Translations under genes and position numbers: made by a program
Part shown: piece after piece, positions 1 through 7,009 of the stretch
Position numbering within the stretch: the first letter of the stretch is position 1
Layout of the letters: every line of letters begins with the position of its first letter
The notes under the pieces: generated by a model
Databases searched by the model: none
The model's input: only the letters and a program-made list of their open reading frames with translations
What the model was told of the DNA's origin: nothing
DNA from: Thalassospiraceae bacterium
GTDB taxonomy: Bacteria > Pseudomonadota > Alphaproteobacteria > Rhodospirillales > Magnetovibrionaceae
Direction of reading: 5' to 3'
Assembly: GCA_030637845.1 (NCBI GenBank)
Contig: DAOWFT010000123.1
Location: forward strand, 1 to 19,503
Length of the DNA stretch: 19,503 nucleotides

Positions 1-190
1 CCGGGAGCAAGACCGAGAAGGACGGCCGGGGGCTTTGGGCCTCAGGTGTGTTTTCGCACCGTCGTTCGGGTGTGTCGCAAGAGGCGTGTGGCAACATACG
101 TCCCAGATGAATGGCCATCTATCGTGCTTAATGCCCTAAAGGCAGGCAGCGCGTGGACAGAACCCGGCTTACAGGCCATCTGACCCATTA
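1..190 (+). ncRNA. rnpB: RNase P RNA, 3' part (5' end outside window)
   Basis: This is the catalytic RNA of RNase P, which trims the 5' leader from tRNA precursors. The window opens inside the gene. Visible hallmarks of the bacterial type A RNA are CGGGAGCAAGACC at 2-14, the AGATGAATGGCC block near 107-118, and the highly conserved AGAACCCGGCTTACAGG near 159-175, which lies close to the 3' end. The 3' strand of the terminal P1 helix should lie at about 176-187, but its partner is outside the window, so pairing cannot be checked. A run of eight T follows at 191-198. The placement just upstream of mraZ is, from memory, common in Alphaproteobacteria. The minus-strand reading frame across this region is not a gene. 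The exact 3' end is uncertain by several bases. Confidence 0.92.
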
Positions 191-206
191 TTTTTTTTAA
201 ATGGTC
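182..206 (+). terminator. Probable end of rnpB transcript (T8 tract)
   Basis: Eight consecutive T (191-198) follow the conserved 3' end of the RNase P RNA. GACCCAT at 182-188 can pair with ATGGTC at 201-206 with one bulged C, but then the T tract sits in the loop. The functional stem is more likely the P1 helix of RNase P itself. The end of transcription here is an inference. Confidence 0.4.
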
Positions 207-234
207 TATTATTGGTACAAATATCGACGAATAT

Positions 235-262
235 AAGAACAAAAAAAGAACATTTGTTCTTT
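235..262. promoter_or_regulatory. Candidate operator: AAGAACA direct repeat plus inverted copy
   Basis: AAGAACA occurs at 235-241 and again at 246-252, a spacing of 11 bases or about one helical turn. The inverse TGTTCTT follows at 255-261. The last two form an 8+8 bp palindrome around a TT centre (AAAGAACA / TGTTCTTT, 245-262). Such symmetry suits a dimeric DNA-binding protein. As RNA it could fold with a 7-bp A/U-rich stem and a four-base loop, which would be weak. No regulator can be named. Confidence 0.35.
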
Positions 263-275
263 ATCATATTAGAAT
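247..275 (+). promoter_or_regulatory. Weak promoter candidate upstream of mraZ
   Basis: TAGAAT at 270-275 matches the -10 consensus in five of six positions. Seventeen bases upstream, AGAACA (247-252) matches only the last three bases of the -35 consensus and lies inside the palindrome, so a bound regulator there could control it. A second -35-like hexamer, TTGACG, lies at 390-395 inside the MraZ-box array but lacks a good -10 partner. The true transcription start cannot be decided from the sequence. Confidence 0.25.
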
Positions 276-364
276 CTTAGGAAAACCAACCTTTTTTACC
301 TAACCGTCGCCTGGGCGCGGTGGCCTCTGCGTGGCCGAATGATCCCCAGGAAATACCGGGAAAA

Positions 365-439
365 ACCCAAGCAAATACAGTGGTTTCCATTGACGCCCAT
401 ATAAGCCCATGATATCCCATTATATCCCACTAATTTCCA
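365..439. promoter_or_regulatory. Phased array of MraZ-type boxes (mraZ operator)
   Basis: Pentamers of the form NCCCA on the + strand (TGGGN on the - strand) recur in exact 10-base phase: TTCCA 385, GCCCA 395, GCCCA 405, TCCCA 415, TCCCA 425, TTCCA 435. In phase further upstream are a degenerate ATACA at 375 and ACCCA at 365. Known MraZ operators are TGGGN repeats separated by five bases, upstream of mraZ, where MraZ represses its own operon. The position 75-150 bases before the mraZ start and the exact spacing fit this closely. Having four perfect and two near-perfect boxes is more than the three usually described. The assignment is inferred from pattern and position. Confidence 0.8.
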
Positions 440-456
440 TAATCGGTAGTGGGGCT

Positions 457-481
457 TTCGGGTGCGCGGAAAACACCCGGA
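457..481 (+). promoter_or_regulatory. Small hairpin in mraZ leader
   Basis: CGGGTG (459-464) pairs perfectly with CACCCG (474-479) around a nine-base loop. U-G and U-A pairs extend the stem to 457-481. It lies between the MraZ-type boxes and the ribosome binding site, and no T tract follows. It may shape the leader mRNA, but no function is shown. Confidence 0.35.
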
Positions 482-514
482 AATTAGAGTAGGGCAATAA
501 TCAAGGGGGTCGTC

Positions 515-1009
515 ATGACGCTGTTGGTGGGTAGGCACCTCAACAAGGTCGATAAAAAGGGTCGGGTCTCCGTACCCAAGCAATTTCGCGATGCGCTGGC
601 GGCAAGCACTGGCGGCAGCGGACTTGTCGGCATCTATGTCTTTCCTTTTTTCAAGTACCCGGCACTGGAAGGTGCGGGAGAAGCGTTTATGAAACGCATT
701 TCTCAAAGCCTCGATGATAATCTCGATCTTTTTTCCGACGACCAAGAAGATCTTGCATCGATAACCCTTGAAAGCGCACACCAGCTTTCGTTCGATCCCG
801 AAGGCCGGGTTATTTTACCGAATGAGTTGTGCACCCACGCGGAAATTACCGACGAAGCACTTTTTGTCGGGCGTGGGTCACGCTTTCAGATATGGTCGCC
901 CGCACTTTACGAAAAACATCGCGGTCAGGCTTTTGTCCGGGCCCGGGAAAAAGGCACAACACTTAACCTTGGCCCCGCCCGCGGGTCGAAATCGTCCGAC
1001 GGAGAATGA
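515..1009 (+). CDS. mraZ: Transcriptional regulator MraZ
   Basis: MraZ is a DNA-binding protein of the SpoVT/AbrB-like (swapped-hairpin) fold that represses the dcw operon, including itself. The 164-residue product has the two tandem half-domains of the family, each with the DxxGRxxxP signature: D13-K-K-G-R-V-S-V-P21 and D94-P-E-G-R-V-I-L-P102. It is slightly longer than the roughly 150-residue E. coli form. The ATG at 515 is preceded by a strong AAGGGGG five bases upstream. It is the first gene of the operon and lies 75 bases downstream of a TGGGN-type box array that is its likely own operator. The charged C-terminal tail of about 25 residues looks variable. The next gene, rsmH, starts at or just after the stop codon, as in most bacteria with this pair. 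Confidence 0.97.
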   Translation: MTLLVGRHLNKVDKKGRVSVPKQFRDALAASTGGSGLVGIYVFPFFKYPALEGAGEAFMKRISQSLDDNLDLFSDDQEDLASITLESAHQLSFDPEGRVILPNELCTHAEITDEALFVGRGSRFQIWSPALYEKHRGQAFVRAREKGTTLNLGPARGSKSSDGE

Positions 1010-1011
1010 CC

Positions 1012-1980
1012 ATGACAATCTCCAGCAGCCAGCACACCCCGGTAATGCTAGGCGAAGTGCTGGACGCGCTATCCCCCAAAGACGGTGGAATATATGTTGA
1101 TGGAACGTTCGGCAATGGCGGCTATACCCGTGCGGTACTAGATGCGGCCAGTTGCACCGTTTACGCAATTGACCGCGACCCGGATGTGGTTAGGTCGGCA
1201 CGTGAAATGGAAACGGAATTTGATGGTCGCTTCACAATAATCGAAGGCCGTTTCGGCTCGATGGCCGAGCTTCTTGCTCAGCGCAACATCGGCCCGGTTG
1301 ATGGGGTTGCGCTGGATATCGGCGTTTCATCAATGCAGATAGATACACCGGAACGCGGTTTTTCATTTCGTAGCGATGGCCCGCTTGATATGCGAATGGA
1401 ATCTGCGGGGACAAGCGCATCTGACATTGTAAATGATATGGACGAGGGTGACCTTGCCAACATCATATATGAACTGGGCGAAGAAAGGTTTTCCCGTCGT
1501 GTCGCTGCAGCAATTATACGCGCACGCGAAGAAGAACCCATTAGCCGGACGCTTCAATTGGCCGATATTGTCCGCCGGGTTGTGCCAAAATCAAAAGACG
1601 GCATTGATCCCGCCACCCGTACCTTTCAGGCGTTGCGTATTTTTGTAAACGATGAACTGGGTGAGGTCGATCGTGGGCTAGAAGGCGCCGAACAAGTTCT
1701 AGCCCCCGGCGGCAGGCTTTGCGTGGTTTCGTTTCATTCACTAGAAGATAGACGGGTAAAAAAGTTTTTTAAAACCAGAAGCGGCGATATCCCGCTACCG
1801 TCACGCCATATGCCCGCACCAACCCAGTCCGGGCCAGAGCCAACATTTAAGGTTATTTCACGCAAAGCCATAAGCCCAAGCGTCGATGAACAGCGCAGCA
1901 ATCCGCGTGCGCGCTCGGCCCATCTGCGCGTTGCCGAGCGAACATCGGCCCCGCCGTGGAAACGGAAGGCAGAACAATGA
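1012..1980 (+). CDS. rsmH: 16S rRNA (cytosine-1402-N4)-methyltransferase RsmH
   Basis: RsmH (MraW) uses S-adenosylmethionine to N4-methylate C1402 of 16S rRNA in the decoding centre. The product of 322 residues shows the family landmarks in order: HTPVMLGEVL near residues 8-17, the SAM-binding DGTFGNGGYT (30-39), AIDRDPD (52-58), DIGVSSMQID near 102, RGFSFRSDGPLDMRM near 115, and SFHSLEDRRVKKFF near 242. Length is typical. Two starts are possible. ATG 1006 overlaps the mraZ stop as ATGA but has GGAG only one base away. ATG 1012 has GGAG (1001-1004) at an ideal seven bases, so I prefer it. It sits between mraZ and ftsL in the classic order and is probably translationally coupled to both. The basic C-terminus (about 30 residues) is not well conserved. 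Confidence 0.97.
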   Translation: MTISSSQHTPVMLGEVLDALSPKDGGIYVDGTFGNGGYTRAVLDAASCTVYAIDRDPDVVRSAREMETEFDGRFTIIEGRFGSMAELLAQRNIGPVDGVALDIGVSSMQIDTPERGFSFRSDGPLDMRMESAGTSASDIVNDMDEGDLANIIYELGEERFSRRVAAAIIRAREEEPISRTLQLADIVRRVVPKSKDGIDPATRTFQALRIFVNDELGEVDRGLEGAEQVLAPGGRLCVVSFHSLEDRRVKKFFKTRSGDIPLPSRHMPAPTQSGPEPTFKVISRKAISPSVDEQRSNPRARSAHLRVAERTSAPPWKRKAEQ

Positions 1981-2297
1981 GCAAAAAAACAGGATTTATT
2001 CGCCATACAACGGTTTTGTTTTTGCTGCTTGCCGGCGGAATAAGTGTTGTTCTTTTTTCGGTTAAATATCAGGTTCAGGCTTTAGAAGACGAAAGAATTT
2101 CCCTGATAAATGAAATCAGAAACGAAAAGCAATCAATCCACGTGCTTAATGCGGAATGGAGCTATCTAAACGATCCTTCTCGTCTGAGCGAAATGTCCAC
2201 CCGCTATCTTGGGCTTGTGCCAGTCAGCCCAAAACAATTGTCCGGTTCTGAGATTATTAAAAATATACCTCAGCGCGATAATGGGGACAGCCAATGA
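1977..2297 (+). CDS. ftsL: Cell division protein FtsL
   Basis: FtsL is a small bitopic membrane protein that forms the FtsQLB divisome subcomplex and helps activate FtsWI. The 106-residue product has a short basic cytoplasmic N-terminus, one membrane helix (about residues 12-30, rich in L, V and G), then a charged heptad-like segment (about 31-60) fitting a periplasmic coiled coil. The motif LNAEWSYLNDPSRL near 58-71 is characteristic of alphaproteobacterial FtsL, although family-wide sequence conservation is low. The reading frame is open further upstream (from 1956), but ATG 1977 has GGAAGG (1964-1969) at seven bases and forms an ATGA overlap with the rsmH stop, so it is the better start. 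It ends in an ATGA overlap with ftsI, its functional partner. Confidence 0.95.
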   Translation: MSKKTGFIRHTTVLFLLLAGGISVVLFSVKYQVQALEDERISLINEIRNEKQSIHVLNAEWSYLNDPSRLSEMSTRYLGLVPVSPKQLSGSEIIKNIPQRDNGDSQ

Positions 2298-4096
2298 ACA
2301 AACCAACATCAGCTGGGCCGGCATTGTTTGATCAGCTTGACCCTGAGCGTATCCGGGTTGAAAGCTCGCGCAAGCTTGCCCTGGAAATGGGACGAACGCG
2401 GCTTATGATTACGGGCGTGGTTTTGGCCATGGCGTTTACGGCGCTGGGCGTGCGCCTTGCGGAATTAACCGCTTTTGGTACGCCTGAAAACGTAAGGCTG
2501 GCAGCTGCTTCCCCGCATCTGGAATCCGTGGTCGCACGGGCAAACATTCGTGACCGTAATGGCGTTGTTATTGCCTCTAGCCTGCCAACCCAATCGCTTT
2601 ATGCCGACCCCAGAGATGTAATGGATGGTGCCCGTGCCGCGCAAAAAATAAGCGAAGTACTTGGTGCCACAACGCCAGAAAGCATATTGGAAAAACTTGA
2701 TCAGGGCGGACGCTTCCAGTGGATTGCCCGCAATCTTACGCCGGCTCAGGTCTATGCCGTCAATCGGTTGGGGTTGCCCGGCTTTGGTTTTCGCCGTGAA
2801 GAAAAGCGCATCTATCCATTTGGCCCTATTTTTGCCCATGTTCTGGGGTACACCGATGTTGATGGTCGGGGCATATCGGGTGTTGAAAGCGCGTTTGAGG
2901 ACAGGCTCAACACCAGAATAAAAGGACAGTTTGATATTCCCGGTGAGGTGTCGAGCACAGATCTTGATCTGTCTTTGGACATAAGAATGCAGTCAATACT
3001 TCGCGAAGAATTACTGGCGGCGCAAAATCGCTTTAGCGCAATCGGTGCCGCAGGCGTGGTGCTGGACGCAAAAAGCGGAGAAGTATTGGCGCTTGTATCG
3101 TTACCTGATTTTGATCCCAACACATCCAATGGTGGTTTGGGGGTAAGTGGATTTAATCGCGCAACCAAAGGCGTTTATGAAATGGGTTCAACGTTTAAAT
3201 TATTTGCAACCGCAACCGCACTGGATACAGGCGCAGTTGGAATTAGCGATGGTTACGATACGTCTGAACCAATAAAAGCCGCACGATTTACCATAAGTGA
3301 TTTTCACGGCAAAAAGCGCTGGCTCTCCATACCCGAGATACTTGTTTATTCATCAAACATTGGAACGGCTAAAATGGCGCTTGATGTGGGCGCCAAAAGA
3401 CAAAAAGAATACCTGAGAAAATTTGGCATGCTGGAATCAGCTGGGATTGAAATACCCGAAGTCGGAAAACCGCTTTACCCGGATCGTTGGGGTGACATCT
3501 CAACAATGACCATTTCATATGGTCACGGAATTGCAGTTAGCCCGCTACAGCTTGCGTCCGGTGTTGCGGCCGTGGTCAATGGTGGCGTTATGTTACGCCC
3601 AACAATTTTAAAACGCGGGGCGAACGATATAAAAATTGAAGAGCGCGTAATATCACCTAAAACATCAAAAATAATGCGGGCAATGATGCGTCTTGTGGTC
3701 AGGTTTGGCACCGGTAAAAACGCCGATGTAAATGGATACATGGTTGGCGGCAAAACCGGAACCGCAGAAAAACAAGTTGCTGGCAAATATTCAGAAGATG
3801 CGGTTGTTTCTTCGTTCGTCGGCGCATTCCCCATGAACGATCCGCGTTACATTGTTTTTGTACTTGTGGATGAGCCTCAGGGAATAAAAAGCACCTTTGG
3901 CTATGCAACTGGCGGCTGGGTGGCGGCACCTGTGGTGTCAAACGTGATCAGCCGAATTGGCACCATTGAAGGAATTATACCGCAGCCAACTGACGCCGAA
4001 AATAAAAACTCACCCGGCACACCACTTTATATTGAGACAGCGGCCAAAAAAATTAACAACGCCGCATCCCAGGGGGTGCGCAGTGCGACTTATTGA
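2294..4096 (+). CDS. ftsI: Septal peptidoglycan transpeptidase FtsI (PBP3)
   Basis: This class B penicillin-binding protein cross-links septal peptidoglycan with FtsW as partner. The 600-residue protein has a cytoplasmic N-terminus, a single membrane anchor (about residues 37-57), a non-catalytic dimerisation/pedestal domain (about 70-230) and a transpeptidase domain (about 260-570). All three active-site motifs are present: S299-T-F-K302 with the nucleophilic serine, S353-S-N355, and K487-T-G489. Length is normal for the family. GGGG lies seven bases before the ATG, which overlaps the ftsL stop. The hydrophilic C-terminal tail after about residue 555 is variable. Its last bases overlap the start of murE by 14 nt. 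Confidence 0.98.
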   Translation: MNKPTSAGPALFDQLDPERIRVESSRKLALEMGRTRLMITGVVLAMAFTALGVRLAELTAFGTPENVRLAAASPHLESVVARANIRDRNGVVIASSLPTQSLYADPRDVMDGARAAQKISEVLGATTPESILEKLDQGGRFQWIARNLTPAQVYAVNRLGLPGFGFRREEKRIYPFGPIFAHVLGYTDVDGRGISGVESAFEDRLNTRIKGQFDIPGEVSSTDLDLSLDIRMQSILREELLAAQNRFSAIGAAGVVLDAKSGEVLALVSLPDFDPNTSNGGLGVSGFNRATKGVYEMGSTFKLFATATALDTGAVGISDGYDTSEPIKAARFTISDFHGKKRWLSIPEILVYSSNIGTAKMALDVGAKRQKEYLRKFGMLESAGIEIPEVGKPLYPDRWGDISTMTISYGHGIAVSPLQLASGVAAVVNGGVMLRPTILKRGANDIKIEERVISPKTSKIMRAMMRLVVRFGTGKNADVNGYMVGGKTGTAEKQVAGKYSEDAVVSSFVGAFPMNDPRYIVFVLVDEPQGIKSTFGYATGGWVAAPVVSNVISRIGTIEGIIPQPTDAENKNSPGTPLYIETAAKKINNAASQGVRSATY

Positions 4097-5555
4097 GCTT
4101 GTGGACGAAAGCGACAGCAAAATGTTTGATGTCAATCTTGATGCAAATACGGAAATCTCAGGCGTGACATGTGATTCGCGTTTGGTTGAGCCGGGCTTTT
4201 TGTTTGCGGCGCTCCCCGGAACCGTGAGCGATGGTGCCGAATATATTGATGATGCAATCAAGCGTGGGGCAAGTGTTATCCTGACGAAAAATGATGTTCC
4301 GGTTGGTGCTGGCGCCCGGTTGCTTCAACACCCCAACCCGAGAAAACAGTTTGCCGAAATGGCGGCAAGGTTTAATCCCGGACAACCAGAAACAGTGGCC
4401 TGCGTCACCGGAACCAATGGCAAAACATCGGTTGCTTTTTTTCTTGAGCAAATTTGGTCAAGTCTGGGAATTAAGGCGGCAAGCCTTGGGACGCTGGGGC
4501 TTCACACATCAAATAATAATTTGAAAAGTATAAACGAGCCTGGTTCCCACACCACCCCAGACCCGGTCAAGCTGCACCGCGTACTTGCCGAACTGGCGGG
4601 TCTTGGGGTCAGCAACCTTGTGATTGAGGCATCAAGCCATGGGCTTGAGCAATATCGGCTTGATGGGGTTCGCATCAAGTACGGCGCGTTTACCAATATT
4701 TCCCGTGATCACCTTGATTACCACGCATCCATGGAATCCTATATGGCGGCCAAGCTAAGGCTGTTTACTCAATTAATTGCCGATGACGGTGTGGCGGTAA
4801 TTAATGCTGACCGCCCCGAAGGAAAAGAGGTTGAGGCGGCATGTAACGTTCGCGGACTTAAGATTATATCAGTTGGGAAAAATGGTCGCGATATACGCAT
4901 TGTTGAAACGGTTCCCGAAAATGCGGGACAGCAGGTTAAAATTGAAATAGGCGGAAATATTTTTGAAATTAATTTACCATTGGTTGGGGCGTTTCAGGTG
5001 GAAAATGCCGTTGTCGCTCTTGGCCTGGCAATAGCTAGCGGTATTGCCGCAGCCGACTGCGTGGGGGCGCTTGAGCACCTAAATGGCGTGCCCGGGCGCA
5101 TGCAGGCAGTCGGCGCAAGCAATGAAAAAACAGTTTTCGTTGACTATGCCCATACCCCTGACGCCCTTGAGACGGTGTTAAAAAATCTTCGCCCCCATAC
5201 GAAAAATAATCTGGTGGTGGTTTTTGGCGCAGGCGGTGATCGCGATACGGGAAAGCGTTCTGAAATGGGAAGCGTGGCAGCAATGCACGCCGACCGCGTA
5301 ATTATAACCGATGATAATCCGCGCAGCGAAGACCCGGCTGCAATTCGCGCTGCAATTTTGCAATCTGTTCCCGACGCCATTGAAATTGGCAATCGTAGCA
5401 AGGCAATTTTTCACGCCATTGCTGAATTAAAAACCGGTGATGTGCTGCTTGTTGCCGGCAAAGGTCACGAACAAGGGCAAGTAATAGGCGATAAAATAAT
5501 TCCTTTTGATGATGTGCTTGAAGCAAAAAAGGCAATAGCCGGGGCTGTGACATGA
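4083..5555 (+). CDS. murE: UDP-MurNAc-tripeptide synthetase MurE (meso-DAP adding)
   Basis: MurE is the cytoplasmic ATP-dependent ligase that adds the third stem-peptide residue to UDP-MurNAc-L-Ala-D-Glu. The P-loop reads G110-T-N-G-K-T-S116. The later D411-N-P-R414 motif is the known determinant for meso-diaminopimelate rather than lysine, so the wall is predicted to be of the DAP type. VAGKGHEQGQ near the C-terminus is also typical. The frame is open upstream to 3957, but that would overlap ftsI by 140 bases. GTG 4083 has AGGGGG (4071-4076) at six bases and gives MRLIEL with 490 residues, the usual family length. It overlaps the 3' end of ftsI by 14 nt and ends in an ATGA overlap with murF. 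Confidence 0.97.
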   Translation: MRLIELVDESDSKMFDVNLDANTEISGVTCDSRLVEPGFLFAALPGTVSDGAEYIDDAIKRGASVILTKNDVPVGAGARLLQHPNPRKQFAEMAARFNPGQPETVACVTGTNGKTSVAFFLEQIWSSLGIKAASLGTLGLHTSNNNLKSINEPGSHTTPDPVKLHRVLAELAGLGVSNLVIEASSHGLEQYRLDGVRIKYGAFTNISRDHLDYHASMESYMAAKLRLFTQLIADDGVAVINADRPEGKEVEAACNVRGLKIISVGKNGRDIRIVETVPENAGQQVKIEIGGNIFEINLPLVGAFQVENAVVALGLAIASGIAAADCVGALEHLNGVPGRMQAVGASNEKTVFVDYAHTPDALETVLKNLRPHTKNNLVVVFGAGGDRDTGKRSEMGSVAAMHADRVIITDDNPRSEDPAAIRAAILQSVPDAIEIGNRSKAIFHAIAELKTGDVLLVAGKGHEQGQVIGDKIIPFDDVLEAKKAIAGAVT

Positions 5556-7009
5556 ACAATAACCACCAGCTATGGACATCAGATGAAGCGTGCAAGGCAA
5601 CCGGTGGGGTTGCAATCGGCGAATGGGTTGCTTCGGGTGTATCAATAAATACCCGCACACTTAATCCCGGCGATGTTTTTGTTGCCCTTAGCGGGCCAAA
5701 ACTTGATGGCCATGATTTTGTTGCCAAAGCTTTTGATATGGGTGCGGTTGCCGCCGCGGTAAATCATATACCCGAAGGATTAGAAGAAACTCATCCCGGT
5801 TTTGCTTTTTTGAAGGTAAAAGACACACAAAAAGCGTTGGAAGATATGGCCGTGGCCGCGCGGGCGCGGGCAAGCAATGCAAAAGTTATTGCCGTAACCG
5901 GGTCGGTTGGAAAAACCGGCATAAAAGAAGCATTGGCAACGGTTTTATCAAAACAGGGCATAACAAGCGCCAGCGAGGGTAGCCTCAACAATCATTGGGG
6001 GTTGCCGCTTAGCCTTGTGCGAATGCCGGCCGATACTGATTTTGCCGTGCTGGAAATGGGCATGAACCATGCGGGCGAACTTACCCCGTTATCACAAATG
6101 GCCAGGCCGCACGTTTGCATCATCACAACCATCCAGCCGGCCCATACCGAGCATTTCAAATCTTTAGAAGATATTGCAACTGCTAAAGCAGAAATATTCA
6201 ATGGTGCCGAAAGCGGTGCAATTGCCGTACTTAACCACGACATCGCCCAGTTTGAACAATTATCAAAGGCGGCAAACGATGCCGGAATAAGCCACGTAAT
6301 ATCGTTCGGCAGTAACGAAAATGCCGATATCCATTTGGTTTCGTTCGAGGTTGGGGCGAAGAGTTCCGATGTAGCTGTGGTCATTGATGGTGGGCGCATT
6401 GAATACAAAGTTGGCATTGCCGGGAGGCACTGGGTAATAAATTCACTTTGTGTGCTGGCCGCTGTGATTGCGGCAGGCGGTGATGCGCTAAAGGCCGCAA
6501 AGGAGCTGTCAAACATTCAGGCCCCATCAGGCCGAGGCCAGCGTTTTTCAGTTAAGCTTGATTGTGGAAAGCTTACGTTAATAGATGAAAGCTATAACGC
6601 ATCACCGGCTTCGATGAAGGCCGCAATAGAGGTGCTTTCCACTACCCCGGTTGCAAACGGTGGTCGCAGAATAGCGGTTCTTGGCGATATGTTGGAACTG
6701 GGCGGTGAAACAGTGCCTGCCCACCGGGCCTTGGCCCATGAATTGATTGGTGCCGGGATAGACCTTGTGCTGGGCGTCGGTGAAGCAATGGATAATCTTT
6801 GGAGCGAGCTTCCAGAAGAAATGAAGGGAAAGCTTTTTGCAACATCGCAAATGGCCGCTGGTTTTTTACAGCAATCGCTACACGAAGGTGACGTCGTGAT
6901 GGTTAAGGGATCCGCCGGTGTGCGCATGGGCGTGGTTGTGGATGCAATTATGAAACTTGATTCTTCGAATGATCCCAAAAATATTGAGGGGAAAATAAAT
7001 GCTTTATAA
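5552..7009 (+). CDS. murF: UDP-MurNAc-tripeptide D-Ala-D-Ala ligase MurF
   Basis: MurF joins the D-Ala-D-Ala dipeptide (made by Ddl, encoded downstream) to UDP-MurNAc-tripeptide, the last cytoplasmic ligation. The 485-residue protein has the three Mur-ligase domains. The ATP-binding loop is V115-T-G-S-V-G-K-T122, followed by EMGMNHAGEL near 169-178, LNHD near 227-230 and DESYNASPASM near 345-355, all family landmarks. The residue after GKT is Gly rather than Ser/Thr, which I believe is common in alphaproteobacterial MurF. No good Shine-Dalgarno precedes the ATG, and the ATGA overlap with murE suggests translational coupling. Its last 11 bases overlap mraY. Confidence 0.97.
   Translation: MNNNHQLWTSDEACKATGGVAIGEWVASGVSINTRTLNPGDVFVALSGPKLDGHDFVAKAFDMGAVAAAVNHIPEGLEETHPGFAFLKVKDTQKALEDMAVAARARASNAKVIAVTGSVGKTGIKEALATVLSKQGITSASEGSLNNHWGLPLSLVRMPADTDFAVLEMGMNHAGELTPLSQMARPHVCIITTIQPAHTEHFKSLEDIATAKAEIFNGAESGAIAVLNHDIAQFEQLSKAANDAGISHVISFGSNENADIHLVSFEVGAKSSDVAVVIDGGRIEYKVGIAGRHWVINSLCVLAAVIAAGGDALKAAKELSNIQAPSGRGQRFSVKLDCGKLTLIDESYNASPASMKAAIEVLSTTPVANGGRRIAVLGDMLELGGETVPAHRALAHELIGAGIDLVLGVGEAMDNLWSELPEEMKGKLFATSQMAAGFLQQSLHEGDVVMVKGSAGVRMGVVVDAIMKLDSSNDPKNIEGKINAL

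Larger units (their letters stand above)
199..514 (+). other. Gene-free leader/control region between rnpB and mraZ
   Basis: This stretch of about 315 bases has no convincing coding region. The minus-strand frame crossing it continues through mraZ and has no known family features. It holds a palindrome with a direct repeat (235-262), a weak promoter candidate (247-275), an inverted CCTGGG/CCCAGG pair (310-315 and 345-350), the phased MraZ-type boxes (365-439), a hairpin (457-481) and the strong mraZ ribosome binding site AAGGGGG (503-509, 5 nt before ATG). One GANTC site (GAATC) lies at 272-276. Confidence 0.8.

Noticed and set aside
42..242. Short minus-strand open frame over the rnpB tail
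   Set aside because: The region is clearly RNase P RNA, and the frame runs through its conserved core.
296..781. 161-residue minus-strand open frame across the mraZ leader and 5' half of mraZ
   Set aside because: It overlaps the MraZ boxes, ribosome binding site and a well-supported mraZ, and its translation shows no family features.
5894..5923. MurF P-loop with Gly after GKT as a possible defect
   Set aside because: As I recall, GSVGKTG is a common form in alphaproteobacterial MurF, and all other motifs are intact.
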